Positions 1 to 6,941 of a DNA stretch of 11,190 bases are shown here, piece by piece. Under the pieces are notes generated by a model. That model was not told where the DNA came from. It did not search any database and was given only the letters and a program-made list of their open reading frames with translations. The translations under genes were made by a program, and so were the position numbers. The DNA is from Cocleimonas sp. (lineage in GTDB: Bacteria > Pseudomonadota > Gammaproteobacteria > Thiotrichales > Thiotrichaceae). Location of the stretch: positions 1 to 11,190 of the forward strand of contig JAGLDQ010000213.1 in the NCBI GenBank assembly GCA_023145535.1, read 5' to 3'. Every line of letters begins with the position of its first letter. Position 1 is the stretch's first letter.

Positions 1-150
1 TCTTTGAAATAGCGTTGTAAAATCCAATGGGGTATCCGCTATTTCAATACCATAGAGTGGCCAGAGATATTCTAAAGCATACTGCTGACCTTTGGTAAGA
101 CGACCCTGACGTAATACGAAGCTGCGAATAGCGCGGTTATTATTACTCAT
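1..150 (-). CDS. trmB: tRNA (guanine-N7)-methyltransferase TrmB, N-terminal part only
   Basis: Fifty codons are readable from an ATG at 150-148 on the minus strand to the left edge of the window; the rest of the gene lies outside. The peptide contains RSFVLRQGRLTKGQQYALE followed by LWPLYGI, which closely matches the conserved N-terminal segment of gammaproteobacterial TrmB. TrmB uses S-adenosylmethionine to methylate G46 in the variable loop of tRNAs. The SAM-binding core is not visible here. The start codon overlaps the 3' end of the bactofilin gene by 8 bases, so the two are probably translationally coupled and co-transcribed. The identification rests on the family-specific N-terminus and is strong although the gene is partial. 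Confidence 0.92.
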   Translation of the reverse strand, partial: MSNNNRAIRSFVLRQGRLTKGQQYALEYLWPLYGIEIADTPLDFTTLFQR

Positions 151-535
151 TTATAAATCCATTTGGTTTTTCTTTCTTAATAGCGAAGAGATTACCATTG
201 ATGGTTGCGCCTTGTTCCATCTCTAGTTCGTTATAATGGACATTGCCTTGGATAAGGGCGGTAGGTTTTAGGCTTAAACGCTTGTATGCAAATATATCGC
301 CAGAGATGCGGGTATGAACGAGTATGTTGCTTGCTCTGATTTCCCCGTTTATTTCACTGCCTTTTTCTAACACAAGTGTGCTGTCAGCTTCTTCGGTTGA
401 AATAATATTTCCTGTTACTGAGCCAAAAATATGTAAGCGACCAGAAAAAAACAAGTCCCCTGTTAGTTTGGTGTCCTTTCTAAGAATAGAGTATTCAATA
501 TCATCTTCTTGATGCGGAGAGTCTGTTGGTTTCAT
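143..535 (-). CDS. bactofilin family protein (polymer-forming cytoskeletal protein)
   Basis: The 130-residue protein has the bactofilin (DUF583) architecture: a short polar N-terminus, then from about residue 18 to 120 a run of short hydrophobic beta-strand repeats with regularly spaced glycines (LTGDLFFSGRLHIFGSVTGN, then EINGEIRASN, ISGDIFAYK, IQGNVHYNELEMEQGATING), as expected for a right-handed beta-helix. Bactofilins polymerise without nucleotide into filaments that scaffold cell-wall enzymes, stalks, polar proteins or pili. No good Shine-Dalgarno sequence precedes the ATG at 535, and the upstream gene stops only 16 bases away, so translation may be coupled to it. The C-terminus overlaps trmB. 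Family assignment is confident; the cargo is unknown, although the divergent GTPase/FimV locus is a candidate client. Confidence 0.9.
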   Translation of the reverse strand: MKPTDSPHQEDDIEYSILRKDTKLTGDLFFSGRLHIFGSVTGNIISTEEADSTLVLEKGSEINGEIRASNILVHTRISGDIFAYKRLSLKPTALIQGNVHYNELEMEQGATINGNLFAIKKEKPNGFINE

Positions 536-551
536 TGTAATTTGATGAATT

Positions 552-947
552 TCAGCAGTTAGGGTGCTGATTCTCTCCTTTTAATTGTTTGATTTCTTTA
601 CATAGAGAAGAAATGGTGTCATCTCTAACTTGTAGATCATCCATCAGAACATTGAATTTTTCTTGTAAATGAGTTCCTTGTTTTTTATTGTCAGTTGGAC
701 TCATTTTTCCTTTGTTTACTGCTTCACGAGCAGACTTTAACTTTAGATTTAGTGTTATTTTTTCTTCAAAACATTTATTAAGCTGATTTTTTAAGGCAAA
801 TTGTTCGCCTTGTGTTGCTTCAACGGTAGGTGTTGCATTCGCAATGGCTTGTTTTGTCTTTAATTTATTTAACCACCAACCCAATATAACCCCAATTGAG
901 AGTGAGATGATTAATAAAATGGTCATTTCCAAGATTAAAAAAAGCAT
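552..947 (-). CDS. small membrane-anchored coiled-coil protein, unknown function
   Basis: I do not recognise a family. The 131-residue product starts with one strongly hydrophobic segment (about residues 1-26, ending GVILGWW) followed by a basic stretch (LNKLKTK), which suggests an N-in/C-out or signal-anchor membrane helix. Residues 45-125 are Lys/Glu/Gln-rich with heptad-like leucines (ALKNQLNKCFEEKITLNLKL; LQVRDDTISSLCKEIKQLKG), as in a coiled coil. An AAAGGA Shine-Dalgarno sequence lies about 5 bases before the ATG at 947 and supports that start over the internal Met8. It is the first gene of a minus-strand unit with bactofilin and trmB. A membrane partner or anchor for the neighbouring bactofilin is a reasonable guess, nothing more. 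Confidence 0.72.
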   Translation of the reverse strand: MLFLILEMTILLIISLSIGVILGWWLNKLKTKQAIANATPTVEATQGEQFALKNQLNKCFEEKITLNLKLKSAREAVNKGKMSPTDNKKQGTHLQEKFNVLMDDLQVRDDTISSLCKEIKQLKGENQHPNC

Positions 948-977
948 TGTTTTCCTTTAGCTAGCTTGATTTTTTAC

Positions 978-1003
978 TACTAATTAGCTATACCCAATTA
1001 GTA
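978..1003. repeat. perfect 8-bp inverted repeat in the divergent intergenic region
   Basis: TACTAATT (978-985) and AATTAGTA (996-1003) are exact inverted copies separated by 10 bases. The spacer holds CTATACCC (988-995), which itself has an exact inverted copy GGGTATAG at 1066-1073. The element lies 30-55 bases upstream of the minus-strand coiled-coil gene. A dimeric regulator binding site or a leader hairpin is possible. The region is AT-rich, so chance cannot be excluded. Confidence 0.4.
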
Positions 1004-1104
1004 ATAGAAAATGTATAACAGATATACCATTCGTAAATCTATACTTGGACACATTATTAGAACATGGGTATAGTTGAAGATATAGCGAAAGAACTGTCTT
1101 TAAA

Positions 1105-1120
1105 TGGCAAGCCCATTGGA
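1105..1120 (+). promoter_or_regulatory. sigma54-like -24/-12 promoter, non-consensus -12
   Basis: TGGCAAGCCCATTGGA matches the sigma54 consensus TGGCAC-N5-TTGC in spacing and in most positions; the deviations are A for C at the end of the -24 block and G for C in the -12 element. Transcription would start near 1132, about 45 bases before the ATG at 1178. RpoN control is known for type IV pilin genes. The changed -12 C is a real weakness, so this is only a candidate. Confidence 0.33.
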
Positions 1121-1177
1121 CAATGCTTTTAATAGTAATTGACGTGAACCAACTCTACAAGGTTAAAGTTAGGTAAA

Positions 1178-1903
1178 ATGACGACTGAATCCTCCTTATT
1201 TCCTAGCTCATCTCAGATGAGTTATTCTTTTGGCCTCGCAGGTGAAAAAAGCATAGCAATAGATCAAGACTATGATCCTGTTACAGCTTGGCGTGCATTA
1301 TCTCACCATGTTGTTCGTTACCCTCGTGATTTACGTGCTCATGCACAGCGCATTTTACTTGGACATCATAATAGTGATGTTTCTAGTTTTCTTCCGGGTT
1401 CTTTGCAAGATTTATTTTTGATTTTGGAAAATAATGGCTATGCGTTACGTAAAAACTTACTGGATTTATCAGCGCAGTATCTAACGAAGAAAGAAGTTAG
1501 CTTTTTTACTCAATGGATAAAGCAAAATGCGAAAAATGATAAAAGGTATCATTGTTGGCGAACGGGTTCAGTGCTAAGTACGGGTAGTTGCGGTGGAGAG
1601 TCATTATTAGATCAAGAAGAGCAAGAAAGAGAATCAAGTACTGCGTCTTATACTGATGTCCTTGAAGAAGCTAGATCCTGTTTGGACTATGGTCAGTTAG
1701 ATGTGGCTCAGCAGTTATTAGAAGATGAAATACTGAAGTCTCCTGAGTCAAAAGAAATAGAGCAAGAGTTATTAACGATTTATCAATACAGTAGAAACAG
1801 AGATCAACTTATTGCTTTAGGAAAAGAGTTGGAAGCACAAGGTGTCACTCTTTCTGAAGAGTGGATTGAATGCCAGCAAAACTCCAGTACTTGGAATGAA
1901 TAA
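1178..1903 (+). CDS. FimV-like TPR-repeat protein
   Basis: This is a 241-residue protein without signal peptide or membrane segment, so probably cytoplasmic. Residues about 158-225 (LEEARSCLDYGQLDVAQQLL, then ILKSPESKEIEQELLTIYQY and RDQLIALGKELEAQG) match the pattern of the TPR-like repeats in the cytoplasmic part of FimV: a YG[R/Q]xxxA motif, a Leu-Leu pair, a helix of the LLxxY type, and a final L..LAxELE helix. Residues 30-135 are helical with no recognised family; a weakly conserved Asp-Tyr-Asp start and an Arg/His-rich segment are visible. The ATG at 1178 has an AGG only 4 bases upstream; Met14 is an alternative start. It leads a five-gene plus-strand run with GTPase and roadblock genes, 21 bases before the next start. 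A docking scaffold for these proteins is the likely role (inference). Confidence 0.72.
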   Translation: MTTESSLFPSSSQMSYSFGLAGEKSIAIDQDYDPVTAWRALSHHVVRYPRDLRAHAQRILLGHHNSDVSSFLPGSLQDLFLILENNGYALRKNLLDLSAQYLTKKEVSFFTQWIKQNAKNDKRYHCWRTGSVLSTGSCGGESLLDQEEQERESSTASYTDVLEEARSCLDYGQLDVAQQLLEDEILKSPESKEIEQELLTIYQYSRNRDQLIALGKELEAQGVTLSEEWIECQQNSSTWNE

Positions 1904-1924
1904 TAATAAAATGAGACATTGTTA

Positions 1925-3259
1925 ATGTTTAATAAAACCTCACAGAGACCATTAATTGTTGAATTAATGGATATAAGCAAGCAGAATGAGGCTATATTGA
2001 AATTCTTTATATCAGGGGTTGGAAATAAAGTATTTAATATAGGCAAAACCTCTTCAGAAGTTGAAGCATATATCATCGATTATGATTTTCCTGGAGCTAA
2101 GGCTCACTGGGATGAAGAGCATGCTGCTGATAATAAACCTTGTATAATTTTGTCTACGGATAATCCACAAACTGATAACTCTGTGTGGGTGGGCAAACCT
2201 TTATCATCTAAGAAATTGATAGAAGCAGCGATGGCAATAAAAGATATTCTGAAGCAATCGCCATCGACAATGTCATCAAGATTAGATACTGAGGAATTAG
2301 ATAGTGAGGTAATGCCAAAGAAGCCCGATATGGAAGTATTTTCTTTGGCAAGCGAAACGGCAATTCCTAAAAAGGATATTAGCCCAAAGAAAATGGCGGC
2401 TGTAACACTGGTTTCTTCTGAACAGTCAAAGACCGACGGTATCAAAGCCTCTGCTGGAAAACCAGTTCATATTGCTGAAGGCAAATTAAAAACAAAAGAA
2501 ATTAAAAAACCAAGAACAAAAGAGCAGATAGCGCAAGAGGTTGTTCAAAGGGAAATGCGCTGGAAAGAACTTTGCGGAGAAAACAATGATACAAGGTCGC
2601 ATCAGGCTGATGAGGTGCGTTATGTTCCTGAAAATTACTTTATTGGAAAATTGACGGGTGCAGTACGTTTGGCTAAACAATCTCAGCAGATTGTAGAGGT
2701 TAAAGCACAGCCTCACTCCGTTTATATTTTGCCTGATAAGCATCAAATTTTCACAGCGATAGACATTGGCAATGAAAGTTTTATAAAATTTTCTCGTGAT
2801 AAGATTGCACAAGGGGAAATGAATATTCATATATTGAGCAGTATTGAAACAGGGAAACTGGAATTACAAATGAGTAAACAGCCTGAATACATTCACAGTT
2901 TAGAGTCGTTTCTTTGGACAAGTAGTCTGCTGGCCTCACAAGGGCGGATACCCGCAACAATAGATATCGATAAAAAGACGGCATTAAAGTACTGGCCGAG
3001 TTTTGCTCGTATTGAGGCCTTTCCCTATAGTATGAGGATTGCTGCTTTGTGGCATCACTCTCCTGATACATTGGTACAAATGGCAACGAAGCTGGCGATA
3101 CCACAACGTTATGTGTTTGCTTTTTATAATGGTGCTGATGCTTTGGGTCTCATTGAGCATGACCCTAAGAAAGTAAAGAAGCAAATAAAGGCTAGCCCCA
3201 AGCAAAAGGGTGGTGGTTTAATTACACGTTTGTTTAAGCGTTTAATGAAAGGGGGGTGA
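1925..3259 (+). CDS. receiver-like domain protein with unknown C-terminal domain and basic amphipathic tail
   Basis: From the ATG at 1925 the product has 444 residues; a TTG at 1919 would add two more but has no support. Residues about 8-105 resemble a response-regulator receiver: the strand IIDYDFPG places Asp52 in the DxxxPG phosphoacceptor position, LST follows near residues 76-78, and VGKPLSSKKL carries the Lys91-Pro92 pair. The acidic pair normally found after strand 1 is degraded (VELMD). A Lys/Ser/Pro-rich linker spans about 106-215. Residues 220-415 form a second conserved-looking domain that I cannot name (LWTSSLLASQGRIPATIDID and YSMRIAALWHHSPDTLVQMA may be a winged helix). The end is a Lys-rich stretch and GGGLITRLFKRLMKGG (429-444), an amphipathic basic tail. 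It lies 4 bases before the GTPase gene, recalling the receiver protein RomR that partners MglA in Myxococcus; that parallel is inference. Confidence 0.7.
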   Translation: MFNKTSQRPLIVELMDISKQNEAILKFFISGVGNKVFNIGKTSSEVEAYIIDYDFPGAKAHWDEEHAADNKPCIILSTDNPQTDNSVWVGKPLSSKKLIEAAMAIKDILKQSPSTMSSRLDTEELDSEVMPKKPDMEVFSLASETAIPKKDISPKKMAAVTLVSSEQSKTDGIKASAGKPVHIAEGKLKTKEIKKPRTKEQIAQEVVQREMRWKELCGENNDTRSHQADEVRYVPENYFIGKLTGAVRLAKQSQQIVEVKAQPHSVYILPDKHQIFTAIDIGNESFIKFSRDKIAQGEMNIHILSSIETGKLELQMSKQPEYIHSLESFLWTSSLLASQGRIPATIDIDKKTALKYWPSFARIEAFPYSMRIAALWHHSPDTLVQMATKLAIPQRYVFAFYNGADALGLIEHDPKKVKKQIKASPKQKGGGLITRLFKRLMKGG

Positions 3260-3263
3260 TTAT

Positions 3264-3803
3264 ATGAATGTTGTAAACAGAAAAATCATATTTACAGGCC
3301 CTGTAGGGTCAGGAAAGACAACTGCAATAGTTTCAATTAGTGATATTGCACCTGTTACAACGGATCAAAATGCCTCCGATATGACGCAAAAGCGTAAGCG
3401 TAACACCACTGTTGCTATGGATTATGGTGTTATAAACGTTAGTGAAAATGAACGTGTCCACCTCTATGGTACTCCAGGTCAAGAACGATTTGACTTTATG
3501 TGGAATATTCTGACGAAAGGTGGTATCGGTTTAATTTTATTAATGGATAATACACGACAGGATCCATTTCAGGATTTAAAATTTTATACAGGGGCATTCA
3601 AAGAGTTTATTGACGAGCAACAAATGGTTGTGGGTGTAACCAGAATGGATTTACAACGCACGCCCAATATCGATGATTATAGAAGATGGTTGGATGAATT
3701 GGGATATTCTGCCCCTGTTTTTGAAATTGATGCGCGTTCAAGGAAGGATGTTTCAGTCTTAATTCAAGGGCTACTTTTATCCCTAGACCCAGGAGTATCT
3801 TAG
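3264..3803 (+). CDS. MglA/CvnD-type small Ras-like GTPase
   Basis: This 179-residue, single-domain protein shows the Ras-superfamily motifs in order: G1/P-loop GPVGSGKT (12-19), threonines 48-49 in the switch I region, G3 as YGTPGQERF (68-76) with Gln73 at the Ras Gln61 position, G4 as TRMD (126-129), and a G5-like DARSRKD near 154. The G3 Asp is replaced by Gly69 and the G4 Lys by Arg127; both deviations are familiar in bacterial MglA/CvnD relatives. These proteins are GTP-dependent switches whose GAP or effector is a roadblock/LC7 protein, and one such gene lies downstream at 4484. The start is well supported by a GGGGGG purine run 7 bases ahead. The gene is packed between the receiver-like gene (4-base gap) and the roadblock-like gene (2-base gap). 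No lipidation signal is visible. Confidence 0.92.
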   Translation: MNVVNRKIIFTGPVGSGKTTAIVSISDIAPVTTDQNASDMTQKRKRNTTVAMDYGVINVSENERVHLYGTPGQERFDFMWNILTKGGIGLILLMDNTRQDPFQDLKFYTGAFKEFIDEQQMVVGVTRMDLQRTPNIDDYRRWLDELGYSAPVFEIDARSRKDVSVLIQGLLLSLDPGVS

Positions 3804-3805
3804 TA

Positions 3806-4441
3806 ATGAGCAACTATGTTCCCCAACAAGATCTTTATTTAGGCGTAACACCAGCAGGTTGTTATTATGCCGTTCAGGATAATAAAGATGAGCCAGGACG
3901 GAACTTTTTACATAATATATTGCGTCAACTAGAGACTCCCTTGTTTAATGTCAAGGTAGCTTGTGCGTTTAGTGGTTTAAAGAAAAAAAATGCGCTTGAA
4001 TTTGTTCATTGGCTACAAGATGCTGGTTTTATTTATGGAATGGAAGAGCCAGAAGATGCACCACAAGATTCGCTTGAAATTCTTCTCCCAGAGAAACTAA
4101 AAACACTGTCAGACGAAGGTAAAGCTATCTTGGCAGGGTCTCAGGGGTTATATCTTGGAGCAGCAGGTTACCCGCATGAAGCTGCCGAAGAGCTGGCAGC
4201 AATGAGTGCAAACTTAAGCAATGTATATAAACATCACGCGTCTTTATTACGAGGTAACCTAGGATATAGGCAACAGGCATGGGGATTGGTGGACTCATCG
4301 GGTAATAGCAAGGTAGGCTTTTGGCCAATTCATATTGGTGATGATTACTTTACATTAATTATTGCTGGTATGCCGCAACTTAACCAAGATAGTTTTAAAG
4401 AGATTATATGGGCTCTATCAACACGTTACGATATGAGATGA
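3806..4441 (+). CDS. winged-helix plus divergent roadblock/LC7-like protein
   Basis: This is a soluble 211-residue protein. Residues about 30-80 (NFLHNILRQLETPLFNVKVA, then ALEFVHWLQDAGFIYG) look like a helix-turn-helix of winged-helix type. Residues about 95-205 have the outline of a roadblock/LC7 domain: GKAILAGSQGLYLGAAGYPH followed by EAAEELAAMSANLSNVYKHH, then strands WGLVD, KVGFWPIHIGDDYFTLIIAG and a last helix. This parallels the hallmark run of roadblock proteins (L.s.dGl.ia..g...e.aE.laA...). An AGGAG lies 10 bases before the ATG and the GTPase gene stops 2 bases upstream, so co-translation is likely. The winged helix may be a protein-binding rather than a DNA-binding module. Family assignment is by pattern only; a profile search would settle it. 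Confidence 0.65.
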   Translation: MSNYVPQQDLYLGVTPAGCYYAVQDNKDEPGRNFLHNILRQLETPLFNVKVACAFSGLKKKNALEFVHWLQDAGFIYGMEEPEDAPQDSLEILLPEKLKTLSDEGKAILAGSQGLYLGAAGYPHEAAEELAAMSANLSNVYKHHASLLRGNLGYRQQAWGLVDSSGNSKVGFWPIHIGDDYFTLIIAGMPQLNQDSFKEIIWALSTRYDMR

Positions 4442-4483
4442 TAATTTCACGAAATATTACTTTATTTAACAGAGGAAATACTT

Positions 4484-4846
4484 ATGCGTTCTGAAATGCT
4501 GAACTCAATTTTAAGTGACTTAAATGGCTCAACAGCGGATATAGAAGCGTCAGCCGTACTTTCTACTGACGGGCTAATGATGGCATCTGTATTGCCAGCA
4601 GGGATGGATGAAGACCGTGTTGGTGCAATGAGTGCTGCAATGCTGTCTTTAGGTGATAGAACCGCAGAAGAGTTAGGCCGAGGAGCATTAGAACAGGTGC
4701 TTATCAAAGGCGATAATGGTTATATTCTAATGACACATGCAGGGCATGAAGCGGTACTTACAGTGCTAGCAAAGCAAAATGCAAGATTAGGACTGATCTT
4801 TTTGGATGTGAAGAGAGCTGCTGAAAGTACCGCTAAAATTTTGTAA
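4484..4846 (+). CDS. roadblock/LC7 domain protein (MglB-like)
   Basis: This 120-residue single-domain protein has the standard family length. Residues 5-30 give helix 1 and the first strand (SILSDLNGSTADIEASAVLS), TDGLMMASVLPAGMDEDRVG is the characteristic hairpin and turn, the central helix is AMSAAMLSLGDRTAEEL, and strands VLIKGDNGYILMTHAG and AVLTVLAK follow, with a closing helix (LDVKRAAESTAKIL). Such proteins dimerise and act as GTPase-activating proteins or co-regulators of MglA-type GTPases, like MglB in Myxococcus or CvnB in conservons. A GAGGAA Shine-Dalgarno sequence stands 6 bases before the ATG. It is the last gene of the compact run, 42 bases after the winged-helix/roadblock gene. 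Assignment is confident; its pairing with the GTPase at 3264 follows from context. Confidence 0.92.
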   Translation: MRSEMLNSILSDLNGSTADIEASAVLSTDGLMMASVLPAGMDEDRVGAMSAAMLSLGDRTAEELGRGALEQVLIKGDNGYILMTHAGHEAVLTVLAKQNARLGLIFLDVKRAAESTAKIL

Positions 4847-4923
4847 TAGAGTCTACGTTATTAATAGTGTACTACAGGGGGAATGATCGTCGTCATATAC
4901 GACAGTTGTTATTAGCTTAGCTG

Positions 4924-4951
4924 GCTTAAAGGGATTTTCGAAAGCTTAAAG
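4924..4951 (+). repeat. GCTTAAAG direct repeat upstream of the fimV-like gene
   Basis: GCTTAAAG occurs at 4924-4931 and again at 4944-4951, with starts 20 bases apart (about two DNA turns), inside the 187-base gap between the roadblock gene and the fimV-like gene. The spacing suits two bound copies of a regulator on one DNA face. I see no convincing sigma70 promoter here. A 5-bp hairpin (GTCGT/ACGAC, 4889-4903) lies just upstream. Function is unproven. Confidence 0.3.
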
Positions 4952-5033
4952 TGTAAAAATAATAATGGTCTTTATTATAAGTACTTCCTAAAGAGAGGAT
5001 ATGATTTAGGATGTAATCAGCGGAAAGTATGTA

Positions 5034-6650
5034 ATGCGCACACAAAAGCGTGGCAATAAAATAATGTTTACAATAAACAAACGTATTATTCAGGTACTCT
5101 TTTTAATCCCTGCGCTTCTTCTTGGGGTATTAGTAGCGCCTGCTAGTTATGCTGAAAATATTAAAGCAACCTATGGTCCGATTAAAGGTAGCGATACGTT
5201 AGGTAAAATTGTTTCACGCAATTATTCTGGCTCAAACCTTTCCTCACAACAGATCATGACAGGGATTTTGCGAACCAACCCCGAAGCGTTTATTGGTGGC
5301 AATATTCATTTTTTGCTTAGAGGGGCGACCCTTCGTTTGCCCGCTGAAAGCTTAATAGCAACGATAGATCAACAACAAGCGAACAAACTAATAAGCGAGC
5401 ATTATCAATTTTTTAAAAAAGGAAAGACCGGTAATTTTAAAATAGAGCCTTTAGCTAGTGCAGATGCTAATTCAGATACCGTTGATTTTGAAAGAGATGC
5501 AACGATAATTCTTGGAGAAGGCATTGGCGGTGATGCTCTGCAACAGCAAGACACTGAGTCCTCTAAAACAATAACACCTGAAATAACAAAGAATGAACCA
5601 GTTAAAAGTACGAGTATTCAGGTAAAAAAAGAAGTTTCACGCCCCGTTGATAATAATATTAAAGATATTGAACTTGAGTCATTAAAAATTAAAATTTCTC
5701 AATTAGAGAAGATACTGTCTAGAAGAGGGGATTCTGATACCAGTAGCACTAATGATGAAATCTCAAAAGAATTAAAAAATACACTAACAACACAAAAAGT
5801 TAAAATAGATCTATTAGAAAAAGAAAGAAATAATAAAAATCAAGAATTAAATGAACTACAAGTAAAAATCACTGAACTTGAAGCATCGCAACAAAAGATG
5901 TTGCAGTCCCTGTCTGAGAACAAAATAATAACAGGAACAGCAGATGATAAAGATGTATTTATTGCTGAATTAAAAAAGAAAAATGTGATCTTAGAAAAGC
6001 AACTTAGTTCATTGCAAACAGCGTTAGATCAAAAAACAGCCGAGGTTGTTTCCCTTACCGATAATATTAGCGAATCTAAGTTAAAGATTAGTGAATTAGA
6101 AACAAAGTTGCTAGATAGTGATAATGAAAGTAGCAAGTTAGATCAGCAAATAGCAAAAATGGAAGCCAAGCTTGCAAAAATCAGGCAGGAACCTGTCAGA
6201 AATTTAGCAGTAAACGAAGTCAATGGCGCAACATCGAGTTTTGGAATGTCCCCTTGGGTTTGGTTGTTACCTGCACTGTTTTTACTATCAATTTTAGCTT
6301 ATCTATTTAAACGTTCTTTTTCACAACCTAAAAAAGCGCTCGTTATCGATGATATTGATACTACAGATTACAACTTACAACAAAATACAGAAGCACTTGT
6401 TGAAACAGATGAGAAGCTTTCTGAGCAGAAAGAATCGAATAGAGCAAAAGCAATAGCCTCTGTTCCTGATATTATTAGCTCTGCCAATGAAGAAGAATCT
6501 GTAGAGGCCGCTATTAAGCTTGATATAGGAAAAGCTTACCTAGATATGGATATGTCGGAGGCAGCGATTGAAATATTACAAGAAGCCTATGAAGAAGGGA
6601 GCGAAAAGCAACGCTTAGAAACACAGTCGTTATTAGAAAAATTAGCATAA
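5034..6650 (+). CDS. short FimV-like protein: LysM-like domain, coiled coil, membrane helix, FimV C-terminal domain
   Basis: The product has 538 residues. A signal peptide (basic start, hydrophobic 18-36, cleavage near SYA-EN at 40/41) is followed at about 43-105 by the FimV LysM-like domain: YGPIKGSDTLGKI, then ILRTNPEAFIGGNI and LRGATLRLP, which are close to the family wording. Residues about 205-390 are Lys/Glu/Gln-rich coiled coil, a membrane helix sits at 407-427 (WVWLLPALFLLSILAYL), and the cytoplasmic end carries the FimV C-terminal motif (AIKLDIGKAYLDMDMSEAAI, then LQEAYEEGSEKQRLETQSLL). FimV binds peptidoglycan and organises polar pili and signalling. The beta-domain that normally precedes the LysM part is absent, and no TPR block precedes the C-terminal motif, making it short for FimV. 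GGAAAG 6 bases before the ATG at 5034 supports this start over Met11. Confidence 0.87.
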   Translation: MRTQKRGNKIMFTINKRIIQVLFLIPALLLGVLVAPASYAENIKATYGPIKGSDTLGKIVSRNYSGSNLSSQQIMTGILRTNPEAFIGGNIHFLLRGATLRLPAESLIATIDQQQANKLISEHYQFFKKGKTGNFKIEPLASADANSDTVDFERDATIILGEGIGGDALQQQDTESSKTITPEITKNEPVKSTSIQVKKEVSRPVDNNIKDIELESLKIKISQLEKILSRRGDSDTSSTNDEISKELKNTLTTQKVKIDLLEKERNNKNQELNELQVKITELEASQQKMLQSLSENKIITGTADDKDVFIAELKKKNVILEKQLSSLQTALDQKTAEVVSLTDNISESKLKISELETKLLDSDNESSKLDQQIAKMEAKLAKIRQEPVRNLAVNEVNGATSSFGMSPWVWLLPALFLLSILAYLFKRSFSQPKKALVIDDIDTTDYNLQQNTEALVETDEKLSEQKESNRAKAIASVPDIISSANEEESVEAAIKLDIGKAYLDMDMSEAAIEILQEAYEEGSEKQRLETQSLLEKLA

Positions 6651-6941
6651 TTAAAGACTATTCTGATCATGTATTTTTATAGAAACTTTATGGAATGCCT
6701 CAATGTAAATGAAAGCACAAATTGCATGTTACTTTACATATAATCTCGTTATAGGTTTTTTCAGCAAGCTCAATACCATCATTTTACCTTCTCTTTTTCA
6801 TTACTCAATGATATCTGGTTGAAAATTAAACTCAAACGGTCTCCTCGGTTATAGATAGAGATAATTGCCTCAATAATCCGAATAAAATTTCTTCAACTTC
6901 TAAGGTGTTTAATAATTAAGCCTTGAATGATTGGAGGATAT
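6651..6941 (+). promoter_or_regulatory. 291-base intergenic region with inverted repeat and a possible -10 box
   Basis: No gene is visible. ATGTAAA (6703-6709) and TTTACAT (6733-6739) form a perfect 7-bp inverted repeat with a 23-base spacer. A consensus -10 hexamer TATAAT lies at 6739-6744, touching the right arm, but no acceptable -35 hexamer is found 16-18 bases upstream. If the -10 is real, the leader before the gene at 6942 would be about 190 bases and the promoter would be under operator or activator control. No rho-independent terminator follows the fimV-like stop codon, so read-through is possible. Confidence 0.35.

Noticed and set aside
324..512. Plus-strand open frame opposite the bactofilin gene
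   Set aside because: It is antisense to a well-supported beta-helix protein and has no domain or ribosome-site support.
1919..1924. TTG start two codons before the ATG of the receiver-like gene
   Set aside because: It adds only two residues and has no better ribosome site than the ATG at 1925.
1804..3205. Several minus-strand open frames across the TPR and receiver-like genes
   Set aside because: They are antisense shadows with low-complexity translations and mutually overlapping frames; the plus-strand genes carry the recognisable motifs.
4906..4978. Sigma70 promoter upstream of the fimV-like gene (TTGTTA or TATTAT elements)
   Set aside because: No -35/-10 pair with acceptable sequence and spacing could be found.
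6722..6744. TTGCAT and TATAAT as a sigma70 promoter
   Set aside because: The spacer is only 11 bases, far below the 16-18 needed; only the -10 box was kept as a weak candidate.
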